From contig CAVQKH010000002.1 of assembly GCA_963712995.1 (NCBI GenBank), positions 1 through 64,000 of the forward strand: a stretch of 64,000 nucleotides of DNA, written 5' to 3'. This document shows, piece after piece, positions 8,581 to 15,480 of this stretch. A program made the translations under genes and the position numbers. Source of the stretch: GCA-003244245 sp963712995. GTDB taxonomy: Bacteria; Actinomycetota; Actinomycetes; Mycobacteriales; Pseudonocardiaceae. Under the pieces are notes generated by a model. The model was not told the DNA's origin. It did no database searches and worked only from the letters and a program-made list of their open reading frames with translations. The number at the start of each line of letters is the position of its first letter. Within the stretch, counting starts at the first letter, position 1.

Positions 8581-9951
8581 TCAGAGGCTTCGGAGCTGGT
8601 TGATCTGCTGAGACAGTTCGCGAGAGTCCGGGTGGCCGGAGCGACGGGCTGCCTCGATCTCCAGCGGTTTGAGCCGGTCGGTCACCCGCTTGGACTTCAC
8701 TGCGGTGGCGGCCACCAGCGCCTTGCGCCCGATCTGGATACCGTGGTCGACATCGCCCTGCCGCAGGTGGCTGGTGGCCAGCATGGTGAGGCTGAAGGCC
8801 TGGCTACGGCCCATCAGATGGTCGTAGCGGGCCAGTGCCTGGCCGAACGCGGGAATCGCGACGGCGGCATGGCGCGGGTCGTATGCGGCCAGTTCGTTGT
8901 GCACGGTTCCGATCATCGCGTACATGTCGGTGTCGTTGTAGAACCTGGCCCAGTCGGGTGCCTCGTTCAGATCCGCCCTGGCCAACTCATCCCGGGAGCG
9001 GCCGAGCAGCTTCTTGGCCTGCACGTCGTTGCCCATCATCGAGTACGCCCACGCCTCGTTGCCACACAGCACCGCGACGGCCAACTCGGAACCGGAGTCC
9101 TGAGCGGCGATCTGACCCAGCTGGAACCACTTGAGAGCATCGTTGGCCTCTCCGTGGTGCAGGTACACCCGGCCGATCCGGTACATGATGTTGGACATCA
9201 GGCCCGAGTCGCCGGACTGTTTGGCGAACTCGAGGGCAGTGGCGAAATGGCTGCGCGAGGAGTCCAACAGCCCAACGTCGAAAGTTGTCCAGCCGGCCAG
9301 ATTCTGCAGGTCGCCCAGCGCCCGGAACAGCCGCTGGCGTACCTCTTCCGTGCTTGAGGCGCCCAGCAGGCGCTGTGCCCAGGACAGCTGCGCGACGACC
9401 GCGTCACGACAGGCCCCTCCCCCGAATTGGTAGTCCAGAGCACGCATGGCTCTGGTGGCCGCCTCCACCTGCTTGACGTCCGTCATGCCGATCTTGCTCG
9501 GCGCCGGCGTCTGGGCAGGGCTGGGCAACCATTGCCCGCGGTCGGCCCCCAGGACTGCGGTGCCGAACATCACGGCAGCTCCATGCGCCAGGAGCTTCCG
9601 GCGCTTCACGAACTCGTCCTCCTCATCCTCTACTGTCTCGTCGGGCGGTCCGACCAGGCTCGTTGCTGTCGCCGGGTCGTAGGCCAGGCCCATGTACCCG
9701 CGTGGGATACCCAAGCCGTCGGAGATCCGCGCCAGCACGTCGTAGGCCATGACCTGGCGACCCTTGAGGATCTCCGATACTTCGGACTGGGACTGCCCGG
9801 TCAGGGATGCGATATGCCGTTGCGAGATACCTATCCGTCGCAGTAGGCGGTACACAGAGCTGATGTCACGGCCGGCCAGCGCCCGCTTCATCTCTGGCTC
9901 GTTCCAACGCTCCAGGGATAGCCGGCTGTCCTGCTGACCGGTCGTGTTCAT
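8581..9951 (-). CDS. XRE regulator with C-terminal TPR repeats
   Basis: A 456-aa protein from the ATG at 9951, chosen for the AAGGGGG site 6 nt upstream; an in-frame start further upstream (10032) lacks this. Residues about 25-90 hold an HTH (IGISQRHIASLTGQSQSEVS) and the remainder is helical TPR-like repeats (LFRALGDLQNLAGW, VYLHHGEANDALKWFQLG). It also carries a short hydrophobic stretch (LLAHGAAVMFGTAVLGA) seen in this family between HTH and TPRs. It is first in an apparent operon with the APH kinase and the isocyanide-synthase-like gene, so it is a candidate local regulator. Confidence 0.8.
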   Translation of the reverse strand: MNTTGQQDSRLSLERWNEPEMKRALAGRDISSVYRLLRRIGISQRHIASLTGQSQSEVSEILKGRQVMAYDVLARISDGLGIPRGYMGLAYDPATATSLVGPPDETVEDEEDEFVKRRKLLAHGAAVMFGTAVLGADRGQWLPSPAQTPAPSKIGMTDVKQVEAATRAMRALDYQFGGGACRDAVVAQLSWAQRLLGASSTEEVRQRLFRALGDLQNLAGWTTFDVGLLDSSRSHFATALEFAKQSGDSGLMSNIMYRIGRVYLHHGEANDALKWFQLGQIAAQDSGSELAVAVLCGNEAWAYSMMGNDVQAKKLLGRSRDELARADLNEAPDWARFYNDTDMYAMIGTVHNELAAYDPRHAAVAIPAFGQALARYDHLMGRSQAFSLTMLATSHLRQGDVDHGIQIGRKALVAATAVKSKRVTDRLKPLEIEAARRSGHPDSRELSQQINQLRSL

Positions 9952-10207
9952 CCTTTGCCCCCTTGCCGTCCGACGGGCGACGTGTGCAGAGTAGACACCC
10001 AGATCGCCGCTGGTGAAGTGCAGTTCGCTCAAGCCGATCGGTCCGTCCTATCACTTTGTGCCGCTCATCGTCATAGCATGGCCGATCAGCGCAGCACACC
10101 CCGTTGCAGGTTTAATCCGGCCTGTCAGCCTGCCTACCTTGACCAGGCGCCACTTCCGAAACCGAGGAGTTGTGGCGAGTTACCCGGGACTTGCAGTTGC
10201 AGGATGA

Positions 10208-10651
10208 GTGAGGGACTGCAAGGTCGGGATGTGGCCCTCGAGGGTGGAAAGGTGGAGCGCAGAGGTGGACCAGGTTCTGGGGCAGATCCTCCGGCAGGCA
10301 GTGTGGGAGCGACTCGACTCGCTCGACGAGTTGGCCAACAGCGCCGACAATGGCTCTCTGCTGTCGGTCGCGCGCAACGAGTTGCCCCGGTTGGCTCACG
10401 GGTGGCGCGCTCTGCTCACTTCGCATGTGCCGGACCTGCGGGGTCGTTGTCCGGAGTGCTCGAGTCGCTGGCGTTCCCGTGCAACGTCGTGCAGCGTGTG
10501 GCGGGCCGCACACGAGCACCTCGTTCCGGCGGACACGACGCCTTCAGCGGCCCCTTCAGCGGCCACGGCCACGGTCGCTGGATCCGAAACTTCGGGGCCG
10601 AGCCTTTCCTGGTCGGTGTTCTCCAGATTCGGGATCCGCGGAGTGCGTTGA
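10208..10651 (+). CDS. Conserved actinobacterial hypothetical protein
   Basis: The product is up to 147 aa; a GTG at about 10244 is a plausible shorter start. The core (EVDQVLGQILRQAVWERLD, LPRLAHGWRALLTSHVPD, GRCPECSSRWRSR, VWRAAHEHLV) fits short actinobacterial proteins with a CxxC pair and a Trp-His terminal helix that are found beside regulatory genes. It is divergent from the XRE-TPR gene with about 250 nt between. Function unknown; the last 40 residues are low complexity. Confidence 0.55.
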   Translation: MRDCKVGMWPSRVERWSAEVDQVLGQILRQAVWERLDSLDELANSADNGSLLSVARNELPRLAHGWRALLTSHVPDLRGRCPECSSRWRSRATSCSVWRAAHEHLVPADTTPSAAPSAATATVAGSETSGPSLSWSVFSRFGIRGVR

Positions 10652-11162
10652 AGGTGCCGCAACCGGCGTCCCTGTTCCCCGGCACTGTCCCCGCTGGGGC
10701 GGGTGCGGCGCGCTGAGGGCGACCGTTTAGGAATCCAAGATAACTCCATAGATTTCAACTCCATAGAGCTGGCGGTCTCGTCACTGCTCGTGGGTCTCCC
10801 CCCCACCCACGAAGACTGAGCAGCCGCCATGTGGCCGGTGATCCGGCGAGCGTCCGTGCCCCCGACCGAGATGTCGAAGGATCACCGGCCACAACCCACT
10901 CTCCTGCCGGCGGTGTTTGCGCGCCCGCACGCCGTCGGCAGGAGCGCCACAACTCCATAATCTGGACTCATCCCGCTCTTCGCCGAGTGGAGTGCCGCGC
11001 CGGTACACGGTCGTTGCCTGACCGACCGTCACCGTCCACGTTGGTCTGATGACAGCCGGATCCCGCCGTCCGGTGCCTGGCCTGGTGTGAATTGACCAGT
11101 GCGCCGCACCGTTCCGGGAGATCCCCCGTCCGGCGCCAGACGCGTAGCGCAGGCACCCTCAA
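10652..11162. other. Intergenic region without a convincing gene
   Basis: About 500 nt between the preceding gene and the terminator of the peptide array. It holds three copies of AACTCCATA (10742, 10757, 10950), a 14-bp inverted repeat (10831/10879) and a 9-bp hairpin (10901/10936). Short ORFs here overlap one another on both strands and none is supported. It may be the remnant of a small mobile element. Confidence 0.4.
10831..10892. repeat. 14-bp perfect inverted repeat
   Basis: GTGGCCGGTGATCC at 10831-10844 is repeated in inverse at 10879-10892 with a 34-nt spacer. A second hairpin, CTCCTGCCG/CGGCAGGAG, follows at 10901-10944. Direct repeats AACTCCATA lie on both sides. Confidence 0.6.
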
Positions 11163-11201
11163 ATGGGGCGGGGCCGTTCGAGAGGAACGGCCCCGCCCCA
11201 T
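11163..11201. terminator. Strong bidirectional-looking hairpin terminator
   Basis: A perfect 16-bp stem (ATGGGGCGGGGCCGTT and its complement at 11186-11201) with a 7-nt loop. It lies 28 nt after the stop of the leftmost array gene and ends the minus-strand array. A short T-rich stretch follows on the plus strand. Confidence 0.8.
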
Positions 11202-11228
11202 ATTCTTTCTCCCCCTGCGCCCCGACGT

Positions 11229-11420
11229 TCAGTGGCCGATGTTCGGTGACAGGGGGATCGGAACGCCCAGGAAGGTGATGGTGGGTGTACCGGTGCTGTT
11301 GGCTCCGCTGGAGCCGTTGGTGCCGACGGAACTGTCGGTCAGGGTGGACAGGACGGTACGAACCGGCAGCAGCTCCACGTGCTGGCTGACCACCTCAGCC
11401 GGGGTTAATGCATCAGACAT
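11229..11420 (-). CDS. Array peptide 1 (divergent member)
   Basis: A 63-aa product from the ATG at 11420, with GAGGAGG about 5 nt upstream. It keeps the family N-terminus (MSDALTPAEVVSQHVELLP, then VRTVLS) but the rest is quite different: a Ser/Thr/Asn-rich linker and a hydrophobic end TPTITFLGVPIPLSPNIGH instead of the Gly-rich tail. It is last in the array and followed by the strong terminator at 11163-11201. Leader-like conservation with a divergent C-terminus suggests a precursor peptide, but no processing site is established. Confidence 0.75.
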   Translation of the reverse strand: MSDALTPAEVVSQHVELLPVRTVLSTLTDSSVGTNGSSGANSTGTPTITFLGVPIPLSPNIGH

Positions 11421-11477
11421 CAGATCCTCCTCGTTGTGTGGCCGATCGCGATTGGCGCAGCTCACACCATGGCGAGG

Positions 11478-11536
11478 ATCACTCATAGTGACAACATGAA
11501 TTCGCTACCTAACTTTGCGTGTCACTACCTAGCCGT
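11478..11536 (-). promoter_or_regulatory. TAGGTA direct-repeat boxes upstream of array peptide 1
   Basis: On the minus strand, CTAGGTAGTG and TTAGGTAGCG are 20 bp apart, followed by AATTCATGTTGTCA. The same arrangement stands before the other array genes. Two helical turns of spacing suggest binding by one regulator on one DNA face, or a promoter element. Confidence 0.5.
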
Positions 11537-11567
11537 GCCACCGGTTTTTGGGTTGTCCCGGGCATAG

Positions 11568-11600
11568 CTGGGGGGTGGCTGCTTGGCAGCCACCCCCCAG
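11568..11600. terminator. Hairpin H2 downstream of array peptide 2
   Basis: A 15-bp perfect stem CTGGGGGGTGGCTGC with a 3-nt loop. Equivalent GTGGCC-type hairpins occur at 12156-12190, 12755-12784, 13384-13418 and 14070-14104, each between one cassette and the next, so they are likely cassette terminators. Confidence 0.65.
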
Positions 11601-11631
11601 TGCCGCTTTACGCTATCGCTGCGGCCGTGCT

Positions 11632-11657
11632 GGTGCCGTTCCCTAGCCAACGGCACC
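11632..11657. repeat. Conserved hairpin H1, copy 1
   Basis: GGTGCCGTT and AACGGCACC enclose the loop CCCTAGCC, 36 nt beyond the stop of array peptide 2. Five copies in the array have the same stem and loop. Confidence 0.75.
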
Positions 11658-11693
11658 GTGGGTTTTCACTCAGGCTGAATTCACCTGGTGGGC

Positions 11694-11939
11694 TCAGGCG
11701 TTGCCGCCGTTGCCGCCGGGGCCGCCGGCGGCGTCACCAGCACTGGCGCTTCCGGTGCCCAGGATCCCGATGCCGCTCAGGATGTTGATACCCAGGCCGC
11801 CCTGGGCGCTGCCGCCGGGTCCGCCGGCACCGCCGGTGCTGCTGCCGCCACCACCGCAGCCGCAGGACAGGACAGTACGCGCGGGGAGCAGTTCCACGTG
11901 CTGGCCATCGATCTCAGCAAAGCTCAATGCGTCAGACAT
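11694..11939 (-). CDS. Array peptide 2 (Cys-containing member)
   Basis: An 81-aa product from the ATG at 11939, with GAGGAGG about 6 nt upstream. The conserved N-terminus is MSDALSFAEIDGQHVELLPA, then RTVLS. It differs from its paralogs by CGCGGGG where they have LFATGG, so it alone carries two cysteines. The tail is GGLGINILSGIGILGTGS, then Gly/Ala/Asn-rich ending GGNA. The tail resembles mycobacterial PGRS-type Gly/Asn repeats only in composition. Function unknown. Confidence 0.8.
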   Translation of the reverse strand: MSDALSFAEIDGQHVELLPARTVLSCGCGGGGSSTGGAGGPGGSAQGGLGINILSGIGILGTGSASAGDAAGGPGGNGGNA

Positions 11940-12038
11940 CCACAACCTCCTCGTAATGGCCCCCAGTGGGCCGGGACTGAAACCACCTCATCGACTTGTG
12001 TCGATTCGGCTTAATTCACACCATGGTCAGAAACCGGC

Positions 12039-12102
12039 GGTGTGACAACATGAATTCGCTACCTAAACTTCAGGTTCCGCTACTTAGTTGTCAAACATGA
12101 TT
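12039..12102 (-). promoter_or_regulatory. TAGGTA boxes upstream of array peptide 2
   Basis: On the minus strand, CTAAGTAGCG and TTAGGTAGCG are 21 bp apart, followed by AATTCATGTTGTCACA as before peptide 1. It lies about 130 nt before the start codon. Confidence 0.5.
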
Positions 12103-12245
12103 TTTCGACCACGAACGTGAACCGGCACCGCCCGTCTGGCGGTGACAGAATGGCGATGGAGGAGTGGCCGAAATGAGGCCACTCGTCCATCATCGACGTC
12201 ACGGTAAACGAACTGACGTCACAGTGCAGCCCGCAGGCGCTCGAC

Positions 12246-12289
12246 ATCGCGTGCGGTGCCGTTCCCTAGCCAACGGCACCGCACGCGAT
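12246..12289. repeat. Conserved hairpin H1, copy 2 (extended stem)
   Basis: Same loop CCCTAGCC, but the stem is extended to 18 bp (ATCGCGTGCGGTGCCGTT and complement). It lies 28 nt after the stop of array peptide 3. Confidence 0.75.
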
Positions 12290-12317
12290 CACAAGTTGAG
12301 TCGCGACAGCGGTGGAC

Positions 12318-12560
12318 TCAGGCGTTGCCGCCATCGCCGCCGGCGCCGCCGGTAGCGGTGCCGGCGCTGGCAATTCCGGTGCCCAGGATCCCGATGCCGC
12401 TCAAGATGTTGATGCCGAGGCCGCCCTGGGCACTGCCGCCAGCTCCGCCGTTGCCGCCGTTGCTGCTGCCGCCGGTGGCGAACAGGGACAGGACAGTACG
12501 TGCGGGGAGCAGCTCCACGTGCTGGCCGTCAATCTCGACAAAGCTCAATACGTCAGACAT
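12318..12560 (-). CDS. Array peptide 3
   Basis: An 80-aa product from the ATG at 12560, 8 nt after GAGGAGG. Leader MSDVLSFVEIDGQHVELLPA, then RTVLSLFATGG; tail GGLGINILSGIGILGTGI, then Ala/Thr/Gly-rich and GGDGGNA. No Cys, no aromatic residue after the leader Phe. It is 621 nt from the start of peptide 2, reflecting tandem duplication. Confidence 0.8.
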   Translation of the reverse strand: MSDVLSFVEIDGQHVELLPARTVLSLFATGGSSNGGNGGAGGSAQGGLGINILSGIGILGTGIASAGTATGGAGGDGGNA

Positions 12561-12754
12561 CCATAAACCTCCTCGTTGTGGGCCCCTGTGGGCCACTACC
12601 AGACCGCCTCGCCGGCAACTGGAGCCGGATTCGGTCTAATTCATACTTTGGCCGGAAAAGGGTTCGCTGGCAACATGCATCCGATACCTAACCTTCGTGT
12701 TTCGCTACTTGGTTGTATGAGTGTGGGTGTGCGGAGATGGTGCGGACAATAAGG

Positions 12755-12784
12755 GGAGGGGTGGCCGTTTCTGGCCACCCCTCC
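12755..12784. terminator. Hairpin H2 downstream of array peptide 4
   Basis: A 12-bp stem GGAGGGGTGGCC with complement at 12773-12784 and a 6-nt loop. It occupies the same place as the hairpins after peptides 5 and 6. Confidence 0.65.
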
Positions 12785-12890
12785 ATTTTGCCGACGTCAC
12801 AGCCACGATCTTGTGATCGCCGGGCAGTGCTGGCACGACTCATGATGCAGTCGGCTGCCCCCAGCGCCGCCTTCAGACGCCGGCCGGGCG

Positions 12891-12916
12891 GGTGCCGTTC
12901 CCTAGCCAACGGCACC
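12891..12916. repeat. Conserved hairpin H1, copy 3
   Basis: Stem GGTGCCGTT/AACGGCACC with loop CCCTAGCC, 35 nt after the stop of array peptide 4. Confidence 0.75.
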
Positions 12917-12951
12917 AGACGTGCTCACAGGTTGAACTCACCTGTGTGGGC

Positions 12952-13194
12952 TCAGACGCTGCCGCCTGTGCCGCCGCCGCCGCCGGTGGCGTCGCCGGCA
13001 GAGGCCGCTCCGGTGCCGAGGACGCCGAGGCCGCTCAGCACGTTAACGCCCAGGCCGCCCTGGGCGCTGCCGCCGGAGCCGCCGTTGCCGCCGGTGTTGC
13101 TGCCGCCGGTGGCGAACAGGGACAGGACAGTACGCGCGGGGAGCAGCTCCACGTGCTGGCCATCGATCTCGACAAAGCTCAATGCGTCAGACAT
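12952..13194 (-). CDS. Array peptide 4
   Basis: An 80-aa product from the ATG at 13194, GAGGAGG 8 nt upstream. Leader MSDALSFVEIDGQHVELLPA, then RTVLSLFATGG. The tail GGLGVNVLSGLGVLGTGA swaps Ile for Val/Leu relative to peptides 2 and 3, and it ends GGTGGSV rather than GGNGGNA. Same strand and same spacing as the others. Confidence 0.8.
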   Translation of the reverse strand: MSDALSFVEIDGQHVELLPARTVLSLFATGGSNTGGNGGSGGSAQGGLGVNVLSGLGVLGTGAASAGDATGGGGGTGGSV

Positions 13195-13383
13195 CCACAA
13201 ACCTCCTCATAGTGGGCCCCCAGTGGGCCGTGAACAGACTCACCTCACCGGCTTACCGCTACCGATTCGGTGTAAGTCCAACCATGGCCACAAAAGAACT
13301 CCCTGGCAACATGAAGCTCATACCTAATCTTTATTTTTGATTACCTAGCCGTGGTGGCCGCTGAGATGTCCACCGGATTGAGA

Positions 13384-13418
13384 ATGGAGGGGTGGCCATA
13401 TTCTGGCCACCCCTCCAT
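13384..13418. terminator. Hairpin H2 downstream of array peptide 5
   Basis: A 14-bp perfect stem ATGGAGGGGTGGCC with a 7-nt loop ATATTCT, identical to the copy at 14070-14104. Confidence 0.65.
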
Positions 13419-13526
13419 CGCTATTGCCGGCGTCAGTGTTGCGATCTGTGGTGATCGCTGGGCGTGCTGGCTCGACTCGGTTACAGTCGGCTGCCCCCAG
13501 CGTCGCCCTCAGGCGCCGGCCACGGC

Positions 13527-13552
13527 GGTGCCGTTCCCTAGCCAACGGCACC
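13527..13552. repeat. Conserved hairpin H1, copy 4
   Basis: Stem GGTGCCGTT/AACGGCACC with loop CCCTAGCC, 36 nt after the stop of array peptide 5. The DNA between H1 and H2 is nearly identical to that of cassette 6. Confidence 0.75.
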
Positions 13553-13588
13553 GCACGTGTTCACAGGTGGAACTCAACTGCGATGGAC

Positions 13589-13834
13589 TCAGGCGTTGCC
13601 GCCGCCGCCGCCGGCGCCGCCGGTCCCGTCGCCGCCGGAGGCCGCCCCGGTGCCCAGCACGCCGATGCCGCTCAGCACGTTAACGCCCACGCCGCCCTGC
13701 GCGCTGCCGCCGGAGCCGCCGCTGCCACCGTTGTGGCTTCCGCCACCGGTGGCGAACAGGGACAGGACAGTACGCGCGGGGAGCAGCTCCACGTGCTGGC
13801 CGTCGATCTCGGTGAAGCTCAATGCGTCAGACAT
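13589..13834 (-). CDS. Array peptide 5
   Basis: An 81-aa product from the ATG at 13834, GAGGAGG 5 nt upstream. Leader MSDALSFTEIDGQHVELLPA, then RTVLSLFATGGGSHNGG; tail GGVGVNVLSGIGVLGTGA, then a Gly-rich end GGGGGNA. It differs from peptide 6 at only a handful of C-terminal residues, so these two are the most recent duplicates. Confidence 0.8.
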   Translation of the reverse strand: MSDALSFTEIDGQHVELLPARTVLSLFATGGGSHNGGSGGSGGSAQGGVGVNVLSGIGVLGTGAASGGDGTGGAGGGGGNA

Positions 13835-14069
13835 CCATACCTCCTCATAGTGGGCCCCCTCTGGGCCGGTACAGAACCCACCTCACCGGCGTCTGGCGCC
13901 GATTCGGCTTAATACATAACTTTGCTCAAAAAAGACCGCAAGGCAACCTGTATCCAATACTTAATTTTCGCTTTTGGCTACCTAGTTGTGATACTGGATC
14001 CTCGGCTGTCTGGCCGGTGCCGGAGCTGACGCGCCCACCTTCAGGTGTGGAGATGTCCATAAATTGTAA

Positions 14070-14104
14070 ATGGAGGGGTGGCCATATTCTGGCCACCCCT
14101 CCAT
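14070..14104. terminator. Hairpin H2 downstream of array peptide 6
   Basis: A 14-bp perfect stem ATGGAGGGGTGGCC with loop ATATTCT. Confidence 0.65.
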
Positions 14105-14213
14105 CGCTATTGCCGGCGTCAGTGTTGCGATCTGTGGTGATCGCTGGGCGGTGCTGGCTCGACTCGGCTGCAGTCGGCTGCCCCCAGCGTCGCCCTCAGG
14201 CGCCGGTCACGGC

Positions 14214-14239
14214 GGTGCCGTTCCCTAGCCAACGGCACC
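14214..14239. repeat. Conserved hairpin H1, copy 5
   Basis: Stem GGTGCCGTT/AACGGCACC with loop CCCTAGCC, 37 nt after the stop of array peptide 6. Confidence 0.75.
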
Positions 14240-14276
14240 GCACGTGTTCAGCAGGTGGAACTCAACTGCGATGGAC

Positions 14277-14522
14277 TCAGGCGTTGCCGCCGCCGCCACC
14301 GGCGCCGCCGGACGCGTCGCCGCCGGAGGCCGAGCCGGTGCCCAGCACGCCGAGGCCGCTCAGCACGTTAACGCCCACGCCGCCCTGCGCGCTGCCGCCG
14401 GAGCCGCCGTTGCCACCGTTGTGGCTTCCGCCACCGGTGGCGAACAGGGACAGGACAGTACGCGCGGGGAGCAGCTCCACGTGCTGGCCGTCGATCTCGG
14501 TGAAGCTCAATGCGTCAGACAT
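14277..14522 (-). CDS. Array peptide 6 (first in the array)
   Basis: An 81-aa product from the ATG at 14522; an in-frame ATG two codons upstream is too close to GAGGAGG. Leader MSDALSFTEIDGQHVELLPA, then RTVLSLFATGGGSHNGG; tail GGVGVNVLSGLGVLGTGS, then Gly-rich. As the first gene it is preceded by the longest run of TAGGTA boxes. No maturation enzyme lies directly beside it; the nearest same-strand enzyme gene is the monooxygenase at 15481. Confidence 0.8.
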   Translation of the reverse strand: MSDALSFTEIDGQHVELLPARTVLSLFATGGGSHNGGNGGSGGSAQGGVGVNVLSGLGVLGTGSASGGDASGGAGGGGGNA

Positions 14523-14639
14523 CCACATACCTCCTCATAGTGGGCCCCCTCTGGGCCTGTACAGAACCCACCTCACCGGCGTCTGGCGCCGATTCGGCTT
14601 AATACATACTTTGGCCAGAAAAATGTTCGATGGCAACAT

Positions 14640-14712
14640 GCGTTAGCCGCTTAAACTAATTCTCGTATTACCTAGTCGCGGGTGTCGCTTTTTGGACTAC
14701 CTAGCCGGACGC
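14640..14712 (-). promoter_or_regulatory. TAGGTA boxes upstream of array peptide 6
   Basis: On the minus strand there are CTAGGTAGTCC and CTAGGTAATACG, then a weaker TTAGTTTAAGCGG. A further isolated CTAGGTAAT stands at about 15062-15070. They match the boxes before the other array genes. Confidence 0.45.
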
Positions 14713-15123
14713 TGATCTATTACTGAGACACCGGGATCGGATACCTACTGCCGGAGTATCGTCGGGCGTCCCTTCGAAGCTCAGCGGTCGGTTCTGGAGC
14801 TGGTCAGCGGCCCTGGCTGGGTCGTAGGTGCCCTGGCTGGGTCGTAGGTCCGGCCAGCGGGCCCGCTCACGGCCCGGCGGGTGCTATATGGGTCGATCGT
14901 TTTCTGCTTCGCCAGGGAGAGCCTTCGAGCTGGCAACTACGTACACCGGTCCTGGAGGACTACTGAGATTCGCGCCGGATCGGCTACGTAGCGATCATCG
15001 TCGGCAGCAAGTAGTGACCGCATTTCGAGGCCTGGTCCATCGATTGGAGCGCTTCCGTTGATTACCTAGCCGGCTGTGCCCGAAATGCTCGGAGATTGTG
15101 CGGATGCAATTACTGAATGGGCG
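14713..15123. other. Intergenic region with 20-bp tandem duplication
   Basis: No convincing gene. GCCCTGGCTGGGTCGTAGGT occurs twice back to back at 14810-14849. An isolated TAGGTA-type box is at about 15062-15070. The region separates the array from a truncated thpR and may be a recombination scar. Confidence 0.5.
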
Positions 15124-15426
15124 CTATCCGCCGAGCGTCCAGTGTTCGATCGACTCATGAAGCGCGGTGCCGTTCGGCCCTGCGCCGAGGCGGCTGTGAA
15201 CGAAGGCCAACGACAGCGGGGGATGCCGGGCGGCCGCCCGGTGGAGCCGGCGAGTCAGTTCGCCGAGGGCGCCGTCACCGACCTCACCAAGAAAGACGAT
15301 TGTCACGTGCCACTGTTCTGGAGGTGTCCACCGCAGCCCCGATGCCACTGCGCGCAGCTGCGCGGTCGCGCTCCGCAACTCATCGACGATCTCCTCAGGA
15401 GGCGTCAGCGCCACGAACATCCGCAC
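15124..15426 (-). pseudogene. thpR: Truncated RNA 2',3'-cyclic phosphodiesterase (ThpR/LigT-like)
   Basis: A 100-aa ORF from a GTG start. MRMFVALTPPEEIVDEL and the first HxT motif (WHVTIVFLGEV) are those of 2H phosphoesterases of the ThpR family, which open 2',3'-cyclic phosphates on RNA. Family members are about 180-190 aa and need a second HxT motif, absent here. Family similarity stops near residue 75 and the tail is unrelated. The truncation faces the array side, suggesting the downstream half was replaced by rearrangement. Confidence 0.7.
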
Positions 15427-15480
15427 CGCGCCATCGTCTCCTTTCCGACGCCCGTACCCCGGTATGGAGCAATATCGGGG

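Noticed and set aside
10755..11049. Overlapping short ORFs on both strands between the hypothetical gene and the array
   Set aside because: Mutually overlapping, no ribosome sites, low-complexity products.
11229..14522. CRISPR-like reading of the repeated 11-15 kb region
   Set aside because: Units are 520-690 nt with coding genes and hairpins; no short repeats with uniform spacers and no cas genes.
11229..14522. Sortase-signal reading of LPARTV in the array peptides
   Set aside because: It lies in the N-terminal third with no following hydrophobic span and basic tail, and there is no signal peptide.
11694..14522. Assignment of the array peptides to the mycobacterial PE_PGRS family
   Set aside because: Only Gly/Asn composition is shared; there is no PE domain and the leader is unrelated.
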